Of a stretch of DNA of 64,000 nt, positions 10,442-21,699 are shown piece by piece. The notes under the pieces are model-generated. The model saw only the letters and a program-made list of their open reading frames with translations. It made no database searches and was not told the origin of the DNA. A program made the position numbers and the translations under genes. Every line of letters starts with the position of its first letter. Position 1 is the first letter of the stretch. Source of the DNA: Persicaria tinctoria (Eukaryota > Streptophyta > Magnoliopsida > Caryophyllales > Polygonaceae); contig JBANSL010000007.1 of assembly GCA_037127255.1 (NCBI GenBank), positions 65,379,538 through 65,443,537 on the forward strand, given 5' to 3'.

Positions 10442-13400
10442 AACATTGTATGGTACTTCGGGACCTAATACAATGTCACCAATTTCACAATTATAGGTAC
10501 TTCAGGTACTCTCTATAAGGATCTTTAAACAATTGCATGTGACGAGACTTTAACATTAATGCTTCAGGCATTTTCAATTGATCCTTTCATTTATATGAGT
10601 ATGCAAATACCACGTCCATCATTTACATTTAGATCCAAAATTATATTCACATCTAGTGAATAGATTCTACATATAACCTTTGATAGGTCGACTTTTATGC
10701 AATCAAGTTGGCTTTATATTTTATTTTTTTTATAAACACCCACTTAAAACCAATTGATGTTGCACTTTTCGGTGTTGGAACTACAGGTCCAATGCCATCA
10801 TGCTTAAAGATTCCATCTTTGCATTAATTGCTTCTTTCTAGCTCTTTTACTATGATTTCGATGTCGACATCCATTTGTTTGATGATCATCATGTTCTCAT
10901 AGGCTCTTTCCACTTCCGGGGAATCATATACAAAGAGCCTAGTGATCTCCAACACTTCTGGTGTACTTGAGAATCACTTGATATTCATTGAGTTGGAGTT
11001 ACTTCTGGAACTTCCAAATGAGCTAGTATATGTGACTTTGTCACTTTCTTGGCCTTTAGTAAATGCTTTCAATGGCATATTTGCTAAACCTTATAATCAT
11101 TTTATTTATTGAACTTCTGGTACAATTGTATTTATCCGCGGATATGAAATGATAGAGAAGTTGCTTCCGTGCAATCTCTTTCTTAATATTTAGTCTCATT
11201 TCCTCTCCCCCTAAATACCGAGCATTTTATCATGATTATAAAGCTCTAGGTATTTGATATCAATAGGGATTCAAACCCCATGTATCATCCAACTTCTTTG
11301 TGGTCTCATTGTAGTTACGTTCCTTTGGATGAGGTACATCTCGGAACATATGTTGCTCATTCAAAACCTTTGAATGACATGCTCCCTTCTGGAGATAATT
11401 AGGGAGATGTTATTGTGTCAAATTCGAAATGCAAACTTGCATGGGCCCATTTGACCAACGACTCTTCTGGGTCGTCGTGAGCTACCTTATGCTCAACAAT
11501 GTGGTTGATAACATTCTCTACCTTATGTTTCATATGACCAAAGTGTTAACGCATCTATAATATTGGAATTACACTAGTCTATATGATAATGTTCCGTAGG
11601 TGTCTCATTGAATCCAATCAATAGACATTAGAGACTTTGCATTTACTCTCAATATAGATGGTCTTATTGTTAATTTTTTCAAGATGATAGACCATATATG
11701 TTTGGTCGCCAATGATCCCGCACATCGTCGATTCACATGAGTGACCGTATGCCACAAAGAAAAAAAATATTTTATCATTAACTAACTTCTGGTTAGTGAT
11801 AAGTTTCAATGGGATAAATGAGTGTCAAATAAACCATATATATACATTCTCATTTCTGTAAGACTTACTTCTGGCTAGTCATATGAGATATTGGTGTTCA
11901 ATACCATGTCAATTCATACATATGTGTCATTGTTACTTCAGGTAACAAGATGAATGCTCTTCTGGAGCTATATGGTATTCATCGTGGTTTTTCCATTCAT
12001 GATTGTTTGAGAAAACTTCAGGTTTTCAAAATTGTTTAACACTTATAAAACCATAATATTCAACCATTGAACCTTGTATATGGTGATCTGTTTAATTTAG
12101 ATGCCAATGAATGGGTATTGTCAGAACTTTTGTTGGTGTCATACTTCAGGTATGAGTCATTTATAATATTCTTTAAGACCCTTAGATTTAACCATATAAC
12201 AGACCTAGCTATAAGTCACAAGAATAACTTTGGTCAAGCGCTTAACCATAACCTCTTTCACACCCTCTACCGGAGGGGCATGCTTCAGGCAATGCTTAGA
12301 GGATAGTCAGGAGGTGGCATTCTTAACCGGATCATGTTATTTGGTTACTTCTATTGGCTGTATCAACCAGACAAAAATAGTTATGAGTATGATAAAACCC
12401 ACATTCCATGTACTTCTTCATGAGTAGAAATGATAAAATTAGGATATACTCTTCTGCAGTTTGTGAAATCCTTTACTCTTCTAGAGTTCATAAAATATCC
12501 TTTACTCTTCAAGAGTTGATAAAAATCCACCAGTAGAGTCTTCATGCTCTTAGGTTGGTGTTGAAAAACTTCACAATCTACAGGATTGTGGTAAACCTTT
12601 CTCTCAAATGTTCATTTGCCAAAAAAAAAACTCTGCATTAGACACTCGTGATAAGTAGATTCTTCGGGAAACACTTTGAGCTTTGAATTACAATAAGTAA
12701 AATCATAATAATTTTATTCAATATAAAGCAATGAATAAAATAAATAAATAAAAGAAATTGTATTTGTTCACTTCAGATGGAGTCATGGAGAAACATTTCA
12801 ATTTATCATTTTCTTCGAGAAATGATTTTATTCATAAAATGATTCATTTGTCAACTTAGAGTAACAATTAGTCTCAATTATGTATATTTCGATCATATAC
12901 TCCAAAAGATTATAAGTTGCAATTAAAAAATATAGTAAGTTGTCATATAAACATTGACCATATTCTTCAAGAAATGGTACGTTTGATTATTACTCACTTC
13001 AGGGAGAAGACAACTTGTATACAACCACTTCAAGGGTTATATATATCTTTACTTACACATCGCTTCATGGATTATATGTGCAACTTTAAAATAAAGCTCA
13101 TACACTTCAGGGTATGATTTTAATTCATCTTTCGGAGATTATACAAACTTATCATCAATTTAGCTCAAAAAAATGAATATTGTCACTTCAGGGACAAATA
13201 TGTATTGATGAGATAGTGAGACATTTTATAAATTTTCTTTTCATATATCTCTTCAGGAGATTATTATCGTTACTGCAGGAACAATTTATGAGCATAATGT
13301 GTTCATCCTCTTCAGGGGATGAGTTTATTTCTTTCGAGAGATGATCATAAAAAATAGTTGATATAGGTAATACAACTATAAAACAATAAATAAATGAAAT

Positions 13401-14345
13401 AAAATTAGCATATTGTCAACTTCTGGTGACAAGAAATTAAACATCCCCATAAATCCAATGTCGTCTACTTCCGGAGACCGTTAGAGATCGAAACCATCTA
13501 CTACAGGAGATAAATTTCATTGTGATATATAAGCTAAATTATTTTTATCTTCTTCAGGAGATAAATAAGAATCTCATCTTCTTCAAGAGATGCATAAATT
13601 GTGTTTACTTTATCTACTTCAGGAGATAAACTACCACTTTTGGGATGATATGCAAATTTAACAATTTATATCTACTTCGGGAGATAATGTCCGTTCATCT
13701 ACTTCGGGAGATGATTTCGTTCATCTACTTTTGAAGATGATTTCATTCATCTACTTCGGGAGATGATATATAAATTTAACCAATTTTATCTACTTCAGGA
13801 GATAATTCATCTACTTCGGGAGATGAAAAGTAATTATAAAAACATAAAAATAAGATAAATAAAATAAATAAATAAATAATTCATCACTGCAGGGATGATA
13901 TTTGGTCGTTTATCACTTTAGGGATATAATAAAATAATATCCACTTCAGGGGATGCGACTGATTGATCCAATCGCTTCCGGGATTGAGATTAAATTAATT
14001 TATCCACTTCAGGGATACAACTTTGATTGATTCAATCACTTTAGGGATTGAGATTACCTTATCCGCTTCAGGGGATATCACAACTTCGATTGATTCAATC
14101 ACTTCAGGGATTGATATTACTTTATATTATAATTTCAATTGATTCAATCACTCCAGGGATTGAGATTACTTTATCCGCTTCAAGGGATATTACAACTTCG
14201 ATTGATTTACCGCTTTAGGGGATATTACAACTTCGATCGATTCAATCACTTCAGGGATTGAGATTACTTTATCCGCTTAAAGGGATATTACAAATTTGAT
14301 TGATTTAACCACTTCGGGGGTTACAAATCATCTTCGGGGATGTGT
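10305..14345 (-). repeat. Array of more than 50 short hairpins with a constant loop and co-varying stems
   Basis: Units share a loop of the form acttcagg (variants acttcggg, acttctgg, actgcagg, or the shorter ttcag), flanked by inverted repeats of 4-9 bases that differ between units but match within each. Checked examples: stem ACATTGTAT/ATACAATGT at 10443-10476; AATGC/GCATT at 10558-10572; ACTAAC/GTTAGT at 11781-11797; TTGTTAC/GTAACAA at 11930-11948; GAAAAC/GTTTTC at 12011-12027; TCATAC/GTATGA at 12139-12155; CACAATC/GATTGTG at 12572-12590; TTGTCA/TGACAA at 13413-13432; TTTATCT/AGATAAA at 13609-13630; TTCATCT/AGATGAA at 13806-13827; TCAATC/GATTGA at 14095-14114. Spacing is 20-50 bases in the densest part (13400-14345) and wider to the left. 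On the element's sense strand the loop is CCUGAAGU. Function unknown. Confidence 0.9.
10640..11830 (-). pseudogene. Degenerate Copia pol remnant in the hairpin element
   Basis: Reading minus-strand frames past many stops and shifts, the segment near 10840-10700 gives EAINAKM, then PTPKSATSIGFKWVF, which corresponds to the start of Copia reverse transcriptase (compare the GTRWVFRNKLDENG region of the Sirevirus pol). Between 11810 and 11620 an open stretch encodes CGIIGDQTYMVYHLEKINN, for which I see no clear family. No catalytic YVDD, integrase or RNase H motif survives. Hairpin units interrupt the region, so it is not functional. Confidence 0.55.
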
Positions 14346-14654
14346 GAATACTTCACAGGGGCAAAATATGAAAACCCTATAAGTTTTAGGCCGTTTTCTG
14401 TAAATATATAAAATATACTGCCCGATCTGTGATTTTAAGAAATTTTGGGCCGGTTTTGTAATTATTAAAACAAAATTACAGACCTTTTGCTCTTCTTCTT
14501 CTGCGGCAGAGAATTGGTGCGGCGGCGGATGTTCTCGAACCAACTCTGCAAGGCGGGCCGGAGTCAGAGATCGGCAAGATGGCGCAGACGCTCGGAGTTG
14601 CGATGCTATGCGTGAATCCCTCTCAGGCGGATCGGCGGTGGCTGCAGAAAACAT
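14328..14654 (-). CDS. Hypothetical 108-residue ORF, 5' part of the hairpin Copia
   Basis: This open frame lies between the primer-site side LTR and the hairpin array, where a gag start would be. The first 60 residues are Ala/Pro/Glu-rich (PPERDSRIAS, REHPPPHQFSAAEEEE); the rest is basic and hydrophobic. There is no zinc knuckle or gag motif and no known family. It may be 5' leader sequence that happens to be open. I keep it only because it is the sole sizeable frame in that position and differs in base composition from the AT-rich surroundings. Confidence 0.2.
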   Translation of the reverse strand: MFSAATADPPERDSRIASQLRASAPSCRSLTPARLAELVREHPPPHQFSAAEEEEQKVCNFVLIITKPAQNFLKSQIGQYILYIYRKRPKTYRVFIFCPCEVFTHPRR

Positions 14655-15013
14655 TGAAACTATGAGGAATGATTCCGGCGGTGGACCGTTGACGGCGGCG
14701 AAGGGGATGTATACGGGGTATGGTAATACAGAGAATCAAGATACATGAACTAAGCAAGTATCAAAATTGGAAGATGAAATCAAGAACATTTAATTGATGT
14801 ATCGACGTACTAAGTACGTAATTAAAGCATGACAATATATATATAGAATTCAAACCGATCAAATCATAGTATAAAATTGTAAGTAAAAAAACATTATTGA
14901 CTCAATTACGTCAAATTCAAAGAAAACATGGATAATTAAACAGAACAAGAATCGAAATCGAAAGCTTCCCTTTTCCATTGAATCAATTGGGATAGAAGTG
15001 TTCCACCGTTTAA

Positions 15014-15032
15014 GCGATTCGTGCTGATAACG
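15014..15032 (-). other. Primer-binding-site position of the hairpin Copia
   Basis: Directly inside the LTR end, the minus strand reads CGTTATCAGCACGAATCGC. The position is that of a PBS. It is not the usual tRNA-iMet match TGGTATCAGAGC, although it shares TATCAG. Confidence 0.45.
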
Positions 15033-15151
15033 TGTTATAAGAATAGAGAGAAAGAATGATAAGAGGTAGAACTTTCGATTCATCGGTGTCTCAACAAGGA
15101 GATATACAAAGCCTTATATAGGCCTAGGTGACAAAGAAAAGATAAGGAATG
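15033..15151 (-). repeat. 5' LTR of the hairpin Copia, part 1 (interrupted)
   Basis: This equals 9675-9793 with very few differences and stops at the Sirevirus target duplication gaatg (15147-15151). The remainder resumes at 24755-24852. Confidence 0.9.
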
Positions 15152-15305
15152 TGATAACTCCCTCCCTTGATGAAAATTGGAATAAATTTTTCAAAGGCTT
15201 TGACAGGATGTTTTGTGTCAAAGGCCTTGGAGCGTTAACAGTTGATGAAATACAAAACCTATCTTATTTGTCCGAATATTATTTTATCTTATTATATACT
15301 TCCGT

Positions 15306-15350
<45 letters not shown>

Positions 15351-16182
15351 TGCCTAACCTGTTTCAGGAAGTATTTTCGAGATTATATCTTTCCTTTGGT
15401 GCATATGAGGAAATCCTATTCAAAACGGATCATGGCTTCAAAGTGTCCATAAATAGAAGATTCAAAGATCATGACTGATTGGAAGGAGCCGTTGGAGATC
15501 TGGTGTTGAAGATCCTCACGCTCCATGCTCTTATATAAAGGAAAGGAAGGAGAAGACAGAGACACACAAGTGCTACACACGAGCTTTCATTCAAGCGAGA
15601 TCTGTCTTCCAAGTGTCTCTCTACTAAGCGCTCATGAGTTTGTTGTTTATTTCAAAGCCTTTGAGAGTCACTGTGAGCTTATAGGATATATTCATTTATA
15701 GTGTTACTCGAGAGTTTATAACTCGGGAAGTTGCACTAGACTATTGATTTGTGAGAGTAAGAGGATTGTACTAGATAGCTGAGAGAGGTGGGGCTCTTCT
15801 AGATTTGTCTAGGACTCCAAGGGAACGTGAGTTGACTAGATTGTAATTGTATAGGAGAGAGGCTTCTCGGTGAGCTATTAGGATCCTAACATAAGCGAAT
15901 CAATAAAGCCTTTGAATCCTAGGGTTGTGGAAGAACCCTAGGCGGGGACGTAGGCCAAGTTGTGTTGAACCTCGTAAACAATTACTCGTGTTCTTTACTT
16001 ATTGCTTTACCTTATTTTCGCACTTGGTTCGATTGTCTAACTTTGTGATTCAGGTTTAATCTCAAAGGTTTTGGTACAAGCTCCAAAAGTCTTGAGACTT
16101 TCTGCGAAAAACGGGCATACTCTATTCAACCCCCCTTCTAGAGTATTTCTTATTACATTGTTTTTATATTATCGAACCTTCA
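15152..16182 (+). repeat. 5' LTR of the Sirevirus
   Basis: 1031 bp. It contains a (TA)n run at about 15312-15346 that is much shorter in the 3' LTR (1007 bp), and a TATA box TATATAA at 15532-15538 followed by an AG-rich leader. It ends CTTCA before the primer site. Confidence 0.93.
15532..15538 (+). promoter_or_regulatory. LTR TATA box of the Sirevirus
   Basis: TATATAA sits in ctcttatataaagg, and the same sequence is at 24099-24105 in the 3' LTR. The position within the LTR suits the U3/R border. Confidence 0.6.
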
Positions 16183-16239
16183 ATTGGTATCAGAGCTTTA
16201 CTCATTTTTTTTATCTAACAATCTTGTGAGTTTTCGATC

Positions 16240-18039
16240 ATGTCTGGTGAAGCAAGCGGAGGATTTGCACAGGGAAGGTCCACAAGCAGACCGCCACTCT
16301 TTGTAGGAAACAACTTTTTCCACTGGAGATCTTTGATGAAGATGTTCATCATAGACCAAGATCTAGAGCTTTGGAACATTATAGAGAATGGTCCGAAGAT
16401 TCCAGAGAAAGATGGACCAAATGATACCAAAGTTGCAAAGAAGGAGTCTGAATACAACCAAGCAGATCTTGAAACCATCTCCAAAAACTAAAGGGCTATT
16501 AACTTACTTTATTGTGGTCTTAGCACTGATGAGTTTAACTGTATTTCATCTTGTAGGTCAGCTAAAGAGATTTGGGACAAATTGGTCGTCACCTATGAAG
16601 GAACGAGCCAAGTGAAAGATACCAAGATCAGCATCTTCCTTCGAAAGTATGAGCTCTTGAAGATGAAGTCTGCTGAGTCAATCAAGGCCATGTTCACACG
16701 ATTCACAGAAATCACCAACAACCTTGACTCTCTCGGCAAGAGCTTTACCAACGTTGAGAAAGTGAGGAGGATACTAAGGTGCCTTCCTGAGGATATATGG
16801 GGTCCAAAAGTAACAGCTATAGAGGAAGCCCAGGACCTCACCACTCTACCCCTTGATGACCTTCTTGGAAAGCTGATCACGCATGAGATGATCCTCAATG
16901 AAGACGACGGAGAACTTCCAGCTAGCACTAAGAACTTGGCACTCAAGTCTAAGAAGGATGAGCCCAAAGATGGATCTGATTCCGAAGATGAGGATGACGA
17001 TGAGGATGATCCTTTTGCTCTTATCACAAGAGGCCTTGCTACAATTCTCAAAATGAAGAAGCAATTCAACAACAAGGATGGATCAGAGTCTTCAAAATTT
17101 CGAGGTAATCCTCAATACAACAAGTAAGAAAAGAAGACTAAACCGTTGTCTTGTTTTGAATGTGGTGAAACAGATCATCTTGTGAAGGACTGCCCTCAAA
17201 AGACAAAGAGTCAGCCCAAGAAAGATGACAAATGGAAGAAGAAAGCCATGGTGGCAACTTGGAGTGATTCCGACTCTGACCCCGACAATGAGAAGGCCAA
17301 CATTTGTCTTATGGCCTCAGAAGATGAATCCCACGATGAAAAGCTTGAAGCTACTGTAAGAGAACTTATGGAAAGTCCAAAAGAGGTATTATCGGAATTC
17401 CTTTCAAATATGATTGCCAATGAAGAGAAGCTTATTGGCCAAACTAACATTCTTATTAAGAGAATTGTGGACCAGGAAAGAACTATTGAGGATCTGTCTA
17501 TGAGGGTCAAAGGTCTTGAAGCTTCTTATTCAGGTCTTGACATTAAAGTCAAGACGCTTGACTCGGAGAAATCTGAACTCAAGCAAGATCTCTCCTCTCT
17601 AAGAAATGAGCATCATGACTTAGAGAACGAGAAGATCTCCCTGAATAATAAGATTCTAGACCAACAGACATCCCTCATAAGTTTTACCAAATCCAAAGGC
17701 ACTCTCGATAAGATGTTGGGTGAGCAACAAAGCTCTCTAAACAAAAGTGGTATTGGTTACAATCCAAAGTTTTTAAAGAAGCAACACATTATCACTTTTG
17801 TAAAGGCAAAAGGAAGCAGAACCTCTCCTATATGTCACCATTGTGCTAGAAAGGGACATGTAAAAGAGACCTGCCCTTATATAAGAAATGATCCATACAT
17901 TATTCGTAATACATTTCCTGTTCATTTGAGAAAAGAACGGATAACACAAGTTTGGGTTCCAAAAGGCACTATTTTACCAAATATGGTTTACCCCAACAAT
18001 GGATCCAAATTTGCTTATTGGTCTAGCCACAAAGGTTGA
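16240..18039 (+). pseudogene. Sirevirus gag with two in-frame stop codons
   Basis: One reading frame runs from ATG 16240 to TGA 18037-18039, broken only by TAA at 16489-16491 and TAA at 17125-17127; the frame is unchanged across both. The N-terminal part (NNFFHWRSLMKMF, SAKEIWDKL, then GLATILKMKKQF) is the Copia gag fold. Two CCHC zinc knuckles follow: CFECGETDHLVKDC at about 17152 and CHHCARKGHVKETC at about 17836, separated by a heptad-rich coiled coil. Gag forms the particle and binds genomic RNA. A linear stretch of Asp/Glu lies near residue 250. With two stops, full-length Gag would need readthrough or supply in trans. Both stops sit in an otherwise well-preserved frame, so they are probably recent. 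Confidence 0.85.
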
Positions 18040-21000
18040 TGTTTGTCTTGCAGGAGATCACCAAGGTGAAAGAACACAAATGGATTATTGATAGTGGATG
18101 TTTGAGGCATATGAGTGGGAAGAGTTCTCTCTTTCATGATCTAAAAGAGCAATCCACGGGAACAATCACTCTTGGTGACAAAGGGAAATGCGACATCGTT
18201 GGTATTGGTAGTGTTGGAAGTGATTCCAGTCATAGCATTAAAAATGTCTATCTTGTTAATGGTTTAAAGTATAATCTGCTTAGTGTTTCTCAATTATGTG
18301 ATAATGGTAACAATGTCAGATTTAACAAGAAAAGATGTATAGTGTGCAGAGAAGATACAGGTGAAGTTATTCCGACTGCATATCGTTACAACAATATATA
18401 TGCCGTAAATGCTGATCAAGTGGCACAAGGAAGCTTAACCTGCCTAAAGGCTTTGACGGACGATCCAAAGCTTTGGCACAGGAGACTCGGTCATGTGAGT
18501 CCACATACGCTACATAAGCTTGTGTCCAAAGGGCTTGTAAGAGGGCTACCTGAGATGGACTTCAAAGGTATTGACATGTGCAATGCGTGCACACGAGGTA
18601 AACAAACACGTAGCTCTTTCAAACCCAAAAAGGTTGTAAGTTCTTCTAGACCCCTTGAACTTTTACATATGGATTTATTTGGTCCTATGCGAGTCAAATC
18701 TCCCAATGGTAAAAAGTACATGCTAGTTGTCGTTGATGATTTTTCTAGATATACTTGGGTTGCATTTTTGAAAGAAAAATCAGAGCCCTTATTTGAGTTT
18801 TCAAAACTTTGTAAGGAGTTGCAAACTTTAAAAAATGAGCCCATAGTGTCTATTCGGAGTGATCATGGTAGGGAGTTTGATCAACTTCAATTTGATTTGT
18901 TTTGTGCTAAACATGGCATCTCCCATAACTTTTCTGCTCCTAGGACACCTCAACAAAACGGGGTTGTGGAACGCAAGAACCGCACCTTAGAGGATATGGC
19001 CAGGACTATGCTTTTAGAAAATGCATTACCTAAAACCTATTGGGCTGAAGCTGTTAACACAGCTAACTACATTTTAAATCGTTGTATTATTCGTTCTATC
19101 TTAAAGAAAACTCCTTATGAACTTTTCAAAGGCCGCAAACCACTTATATCTTATTTTAAACCCTTTGGCTGTACTTGTTTTATTCATAACAATGGAAAAG
19201 ATAACCTTGGGAAATTTTATGCGCGTAGTGATGTAGGTATATTTCTTGGCTATTCCACGAGTAGCAAAGCTTATAGAATCTTCAATAAAAGGACTCAGGT
19301 AGTTGAAGAAAGTATACATGTTATTTTTTATGAATGCAATGACGGTGCTTTGAGTGAAAGTGTTGCAGATATAGATCTTAACATCCATGAAGAGAACGAG
19401 GAAGGTGATGATGATGCTACCAAGAATACAGAGAAGAGGAACATGCAAGAACCGATTCTCAACACTGAAGAATTGGCCCAAGGTGTTGAAGATTCGTCCA
19501 AAGCCCTTGGTGTCCAATCCAACAGTGTTGAGACGTCAGAAACTGCTGTAACTGAACCGAACAGATCCACGGAGTCAGATATACTACAAGTTAATCCGAC
19601 TAGTGTGACGAATCAAGGAGCTGAGACTAGCAAAAGGAAATTCAAATACTCCTCATCACACTCTTTAAAGGATATCATCTCTGACCCTACTTCTAGTGTT
19701 CAAACTCGTTCTAAACTTAAAGATCTTTGTGCTTTTTACGCGTTTGTTTCTCTTATTGAGCCAAAGAAGGTAGATGAGGCACTTCAGGAACCAGACTGGA
19801 TCATTGCTATGCAAAGTGAACTTAATGAATTTGAAAGGAACAAAGTCTGGACCTTGAAGCCTAGGCCAAAGCATCAATCAGTCATTGGCACTCGCTGGGT
19901 ATTTCGAAACAAGCTAGATGAGAATGGTAAGGTTGTGAGGAACAAGGCAAGGCTTGTTGCTCAAGGATACAATCAAGAGGAAGGTATTGACTACGAGGAG
20001 ACCTTTGCTCCCGTAGCTAGGCTTGAAGCCATTCGCATTCTATTAGCATTTGCATCTTTTATGAGCATAAAGTTATATCAAATGGATGTTAAATGTGCTT
20101 TTCTTAATGGTTTCTTAGAGGAAGAAGTTTATGTGGCTGAACCCCCAGGTTTTGAAAGCTCAGAATTTCCCAATCATGTTTATAAACTTGACAAAGCGCT
20201 TTATGGTTTGAAACAAGCCCCAAGAGCTTGGTACGAGCACTTGTCTAAATATCTTTTAGAAAATGATTTTAAAAGGGGGTTGACCGACAAGACTCTTTTT
20301 ATCAAAACCAAAGGGAAGGACATTTTGGTTATTGAAATTTATGTTGATGATATATTATTCGGTGCTACTAACACATCTTTGTGCAAGGAATTTTCTGACA
20401 TCATGTGCAGTGAATTTGAGATGAGCTTGATGGGTGAACTTAACTTCTTTTTGGGATTACAAGTTCATCAATCCAAGAAAGGGATCTTTGTCAACCAAAG
20501 CAAGTACATTAAGGATCTCTTGAAGAAGTTCAAGATGGATCAATCCAAGGCATCCAAGACTCCCATGAGCTCAACATTGTCTCTAGATCAAGACAAGACT
20601 GGAACAAGTGTTAATCAAAAGGAGTATCGAGGAATGATTGGTTCTTTAATATTGTATCTCACGGCTAGTAGACCTGACATTATGTTTAGTGTTTGCATGT
20701 GTGCTAGGTTTCAAGCGGATCCAAAAGAATCTCACCTCGTGGCTGTGAAGAGGATCTTTCGATATCTCAATGGCACGAAGGAACTTGGACTATGGTACCC
20801 AAAGCAAAAGGATTTCACTTTAATTGGATATTCTAATGCAGATTTTGCAGGCTATAAGGTGGATAGGAAGAGCACATCAGGATGTTTCCAATTCTTAGGA
20901 GCATCTTTGATTAGTTGGCACTCAAAGAAGCAAAACTCAGTTGCCCTATCCACTGCAGAAGCCGAATACATTGCAGCTGGAGCCTGTTGCTCCCAAATCC

Positions 21001-21296
21001 TTTGGATAGCTCAACAAATGCGAGATCTTGGCATAAACCTCAAAGGTATTCCAATTAAGTGTGACAATACAAGTGTCATCTCCATCACTAAGAATCCTGT
21101 TCAGCATTCAAGGACCAAGCATATTGATGTGAGGCATCATTTCATTAGAGATCATGTTGAAAAAGGTGATGTGTCCATATCTTTTATTTCTACTGATTAT
21201 CAATGGGCTGACATTTTTACTAAGCCTTTGGCAGAGGACAGGTTCACCTTCATAAGACGAGAAATTGGGATGCTTAACAAGGATGCACTTTCGTAG
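18039..21296 (+). CDS. pol: Sirevirus pol polyprotein (PR-IN-RT-RH), about 1085 aa
   Basis: An uninterrupted frame starts at ATG 18039, overlapping the gag stop (TGATG), in a different frame from gag. Aspartic protease: WIIDSGC, Asp codon 18090-18092. Integrase: the LWHRRLGH...CNACTRGK zinc region, then HMDLFGPM, DDFSRYTWV, SDHGREF and PQQNGVVERKNRTL, covering the D-D-E set. Reverse transcriptase: TRWVFRNKLDENGKV, YQMDVKCAFLNG and catalytic YVDD at 20340-20351. RNase H: GYSNADFAG, STAEAEYIAAG and TKHIDVRHHFIRDHV, ending DIFTKPL. In GYSNADFAG one of the two usual acidic residues (SDAD) is Asn, so RNase H may be weakened. All other motifs look intact. The overlap with gag implies reinitiation or another low-level expression mechanism. 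Confidence 0.95.
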   Translation: MFVLQEITKVKEHKWIIDSGCLRHMSGKSSLFHDLKEQSTGTITLGDKGKCDIVGIGSVGSDSSHSIKNVYLVNGLKYNLLSVSQLCDNGNNVRFNKKRCIVCREDTGEVIPTAYRYNNIYAVNADQVAQGSLTCLKALTDDPKLWHRRLGHVSPHTLHKLVSKGLVRGLPEMDFKGIDMCNACTRGKQTRSSFKPKKVVSSSRPLELLHMDLFGPMRVKSPNGKKYMLVVVDDFSRYTWVAFLKEKSEPLFEFSKLCKELQTLKNEPIVSIRSDHGREFDQLQFDLFCAKHGISHNFSAPRTPQQNGVVERKNRTLEDMARTMLLENALPKTYWAEAVNTANYILNRCIIRSILKKTPYELFKGRKPLISYFKPFGCTCFIHNNGKDNLGKFYARSDVGIFLGYSTSSKAYRIFNKRTQVVEESIHVIFYECNDGALSESVADIDLNIHEENEEGDDDATKNTEKRNMQEPILNTEELAQGVEDSSKALGVQSNSVETSETAVTEPNRSTESDILQVNPTSVTNQGAETSKRKFKYSSSHSLKDIISDPTSSVQTRSKLKDLCAFYAFVSLIEPKKVDEALQEPDWIIAMQSELNEFERNKVWTLKPRPKHQSVIGTRWVFRNKLDENGKVVRNKARLVAQGYNQEEGIDYEETFAPVARLEAIRILLAFASFMSIKLYQMDVKCAFLNGFLEEEVYVAEPPGFESSEFPNHVYKLDKALYGLKQAPRAWYEHLSKYLLENDFKRGLTDKTLFIKTKGKDILVIEIYVDDILFGATNTSLCKEFSDIMCSEFEMSLMGELNFFLGLQVHQSKKGIFVNQSKYIKDLLKKFKMDQSKASKTPMSSTLSLDQDKTGTSVNQKEYRGMIGSLILYLTASRPDIMFSVCMCARFQADPKESHLVAVKRIFRYLNGTKELGLWYPKQKDFTLIGYSNADFAGYKVDRKSTSGCFQFLGASLISWHSKKQNSVALSTAEAEYIAAGACCSQILWIAQQMRDLGINLKGIPIKCDNTSVISITKNPVQHSRTKHIDVRHHFIRDHVEKGDVSISFISTDYQWADIFTKPLAEDRFTFIRREIGMLNKDALS

Positions 21297-21699
21297 GGGG
21301 GGCTTTCCCTTTATGAAAGATAAATGGTGGAGTACATTTATCGGATCATATATTTTTGGTTAATATCCTTTTAGATATTTAATCAATTATATCTTTTGAA
21401 TTTTAAACTGCCTATTTGTGTGATTTCCTTAACCGTTAAGATATTTTTATTTTTGGAACTAAATCTCACGGTTTGTTCAGTCCGATTTTAATGGAACATT
21501 TGAAATTTGAATTTGAAACCTTTCAAATTGGCAATGTAATGATTTCTTTCCTTGGAAACCTAAACCCGTCCCATCACTCCCTCTACTTAAACCCAATACT
21601 GTACCCGATTTCTTCACACTCTCAAACTAATCCAAACCCTTCACCTTCTCCCTCTTCAACCTCTCATCTGTTCTAAAGAAACCCTAGCCAATTTCCTCC

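Noticed and set aside
10305..14345. CRISPR-like array (regular repeats with spacers)
   Set aside because: The constant part is only about 8 bases, it is a hairpin loop flanked by unit-specific arms, spacing is irregular, and this is a plant retrotransposon.
15312..15346. Functional meaning of the long TA run in the Sirevirus 5' LTR
   Set aside because: It is a simple repeat of differing length in the two LTRs, best explained by slippage.
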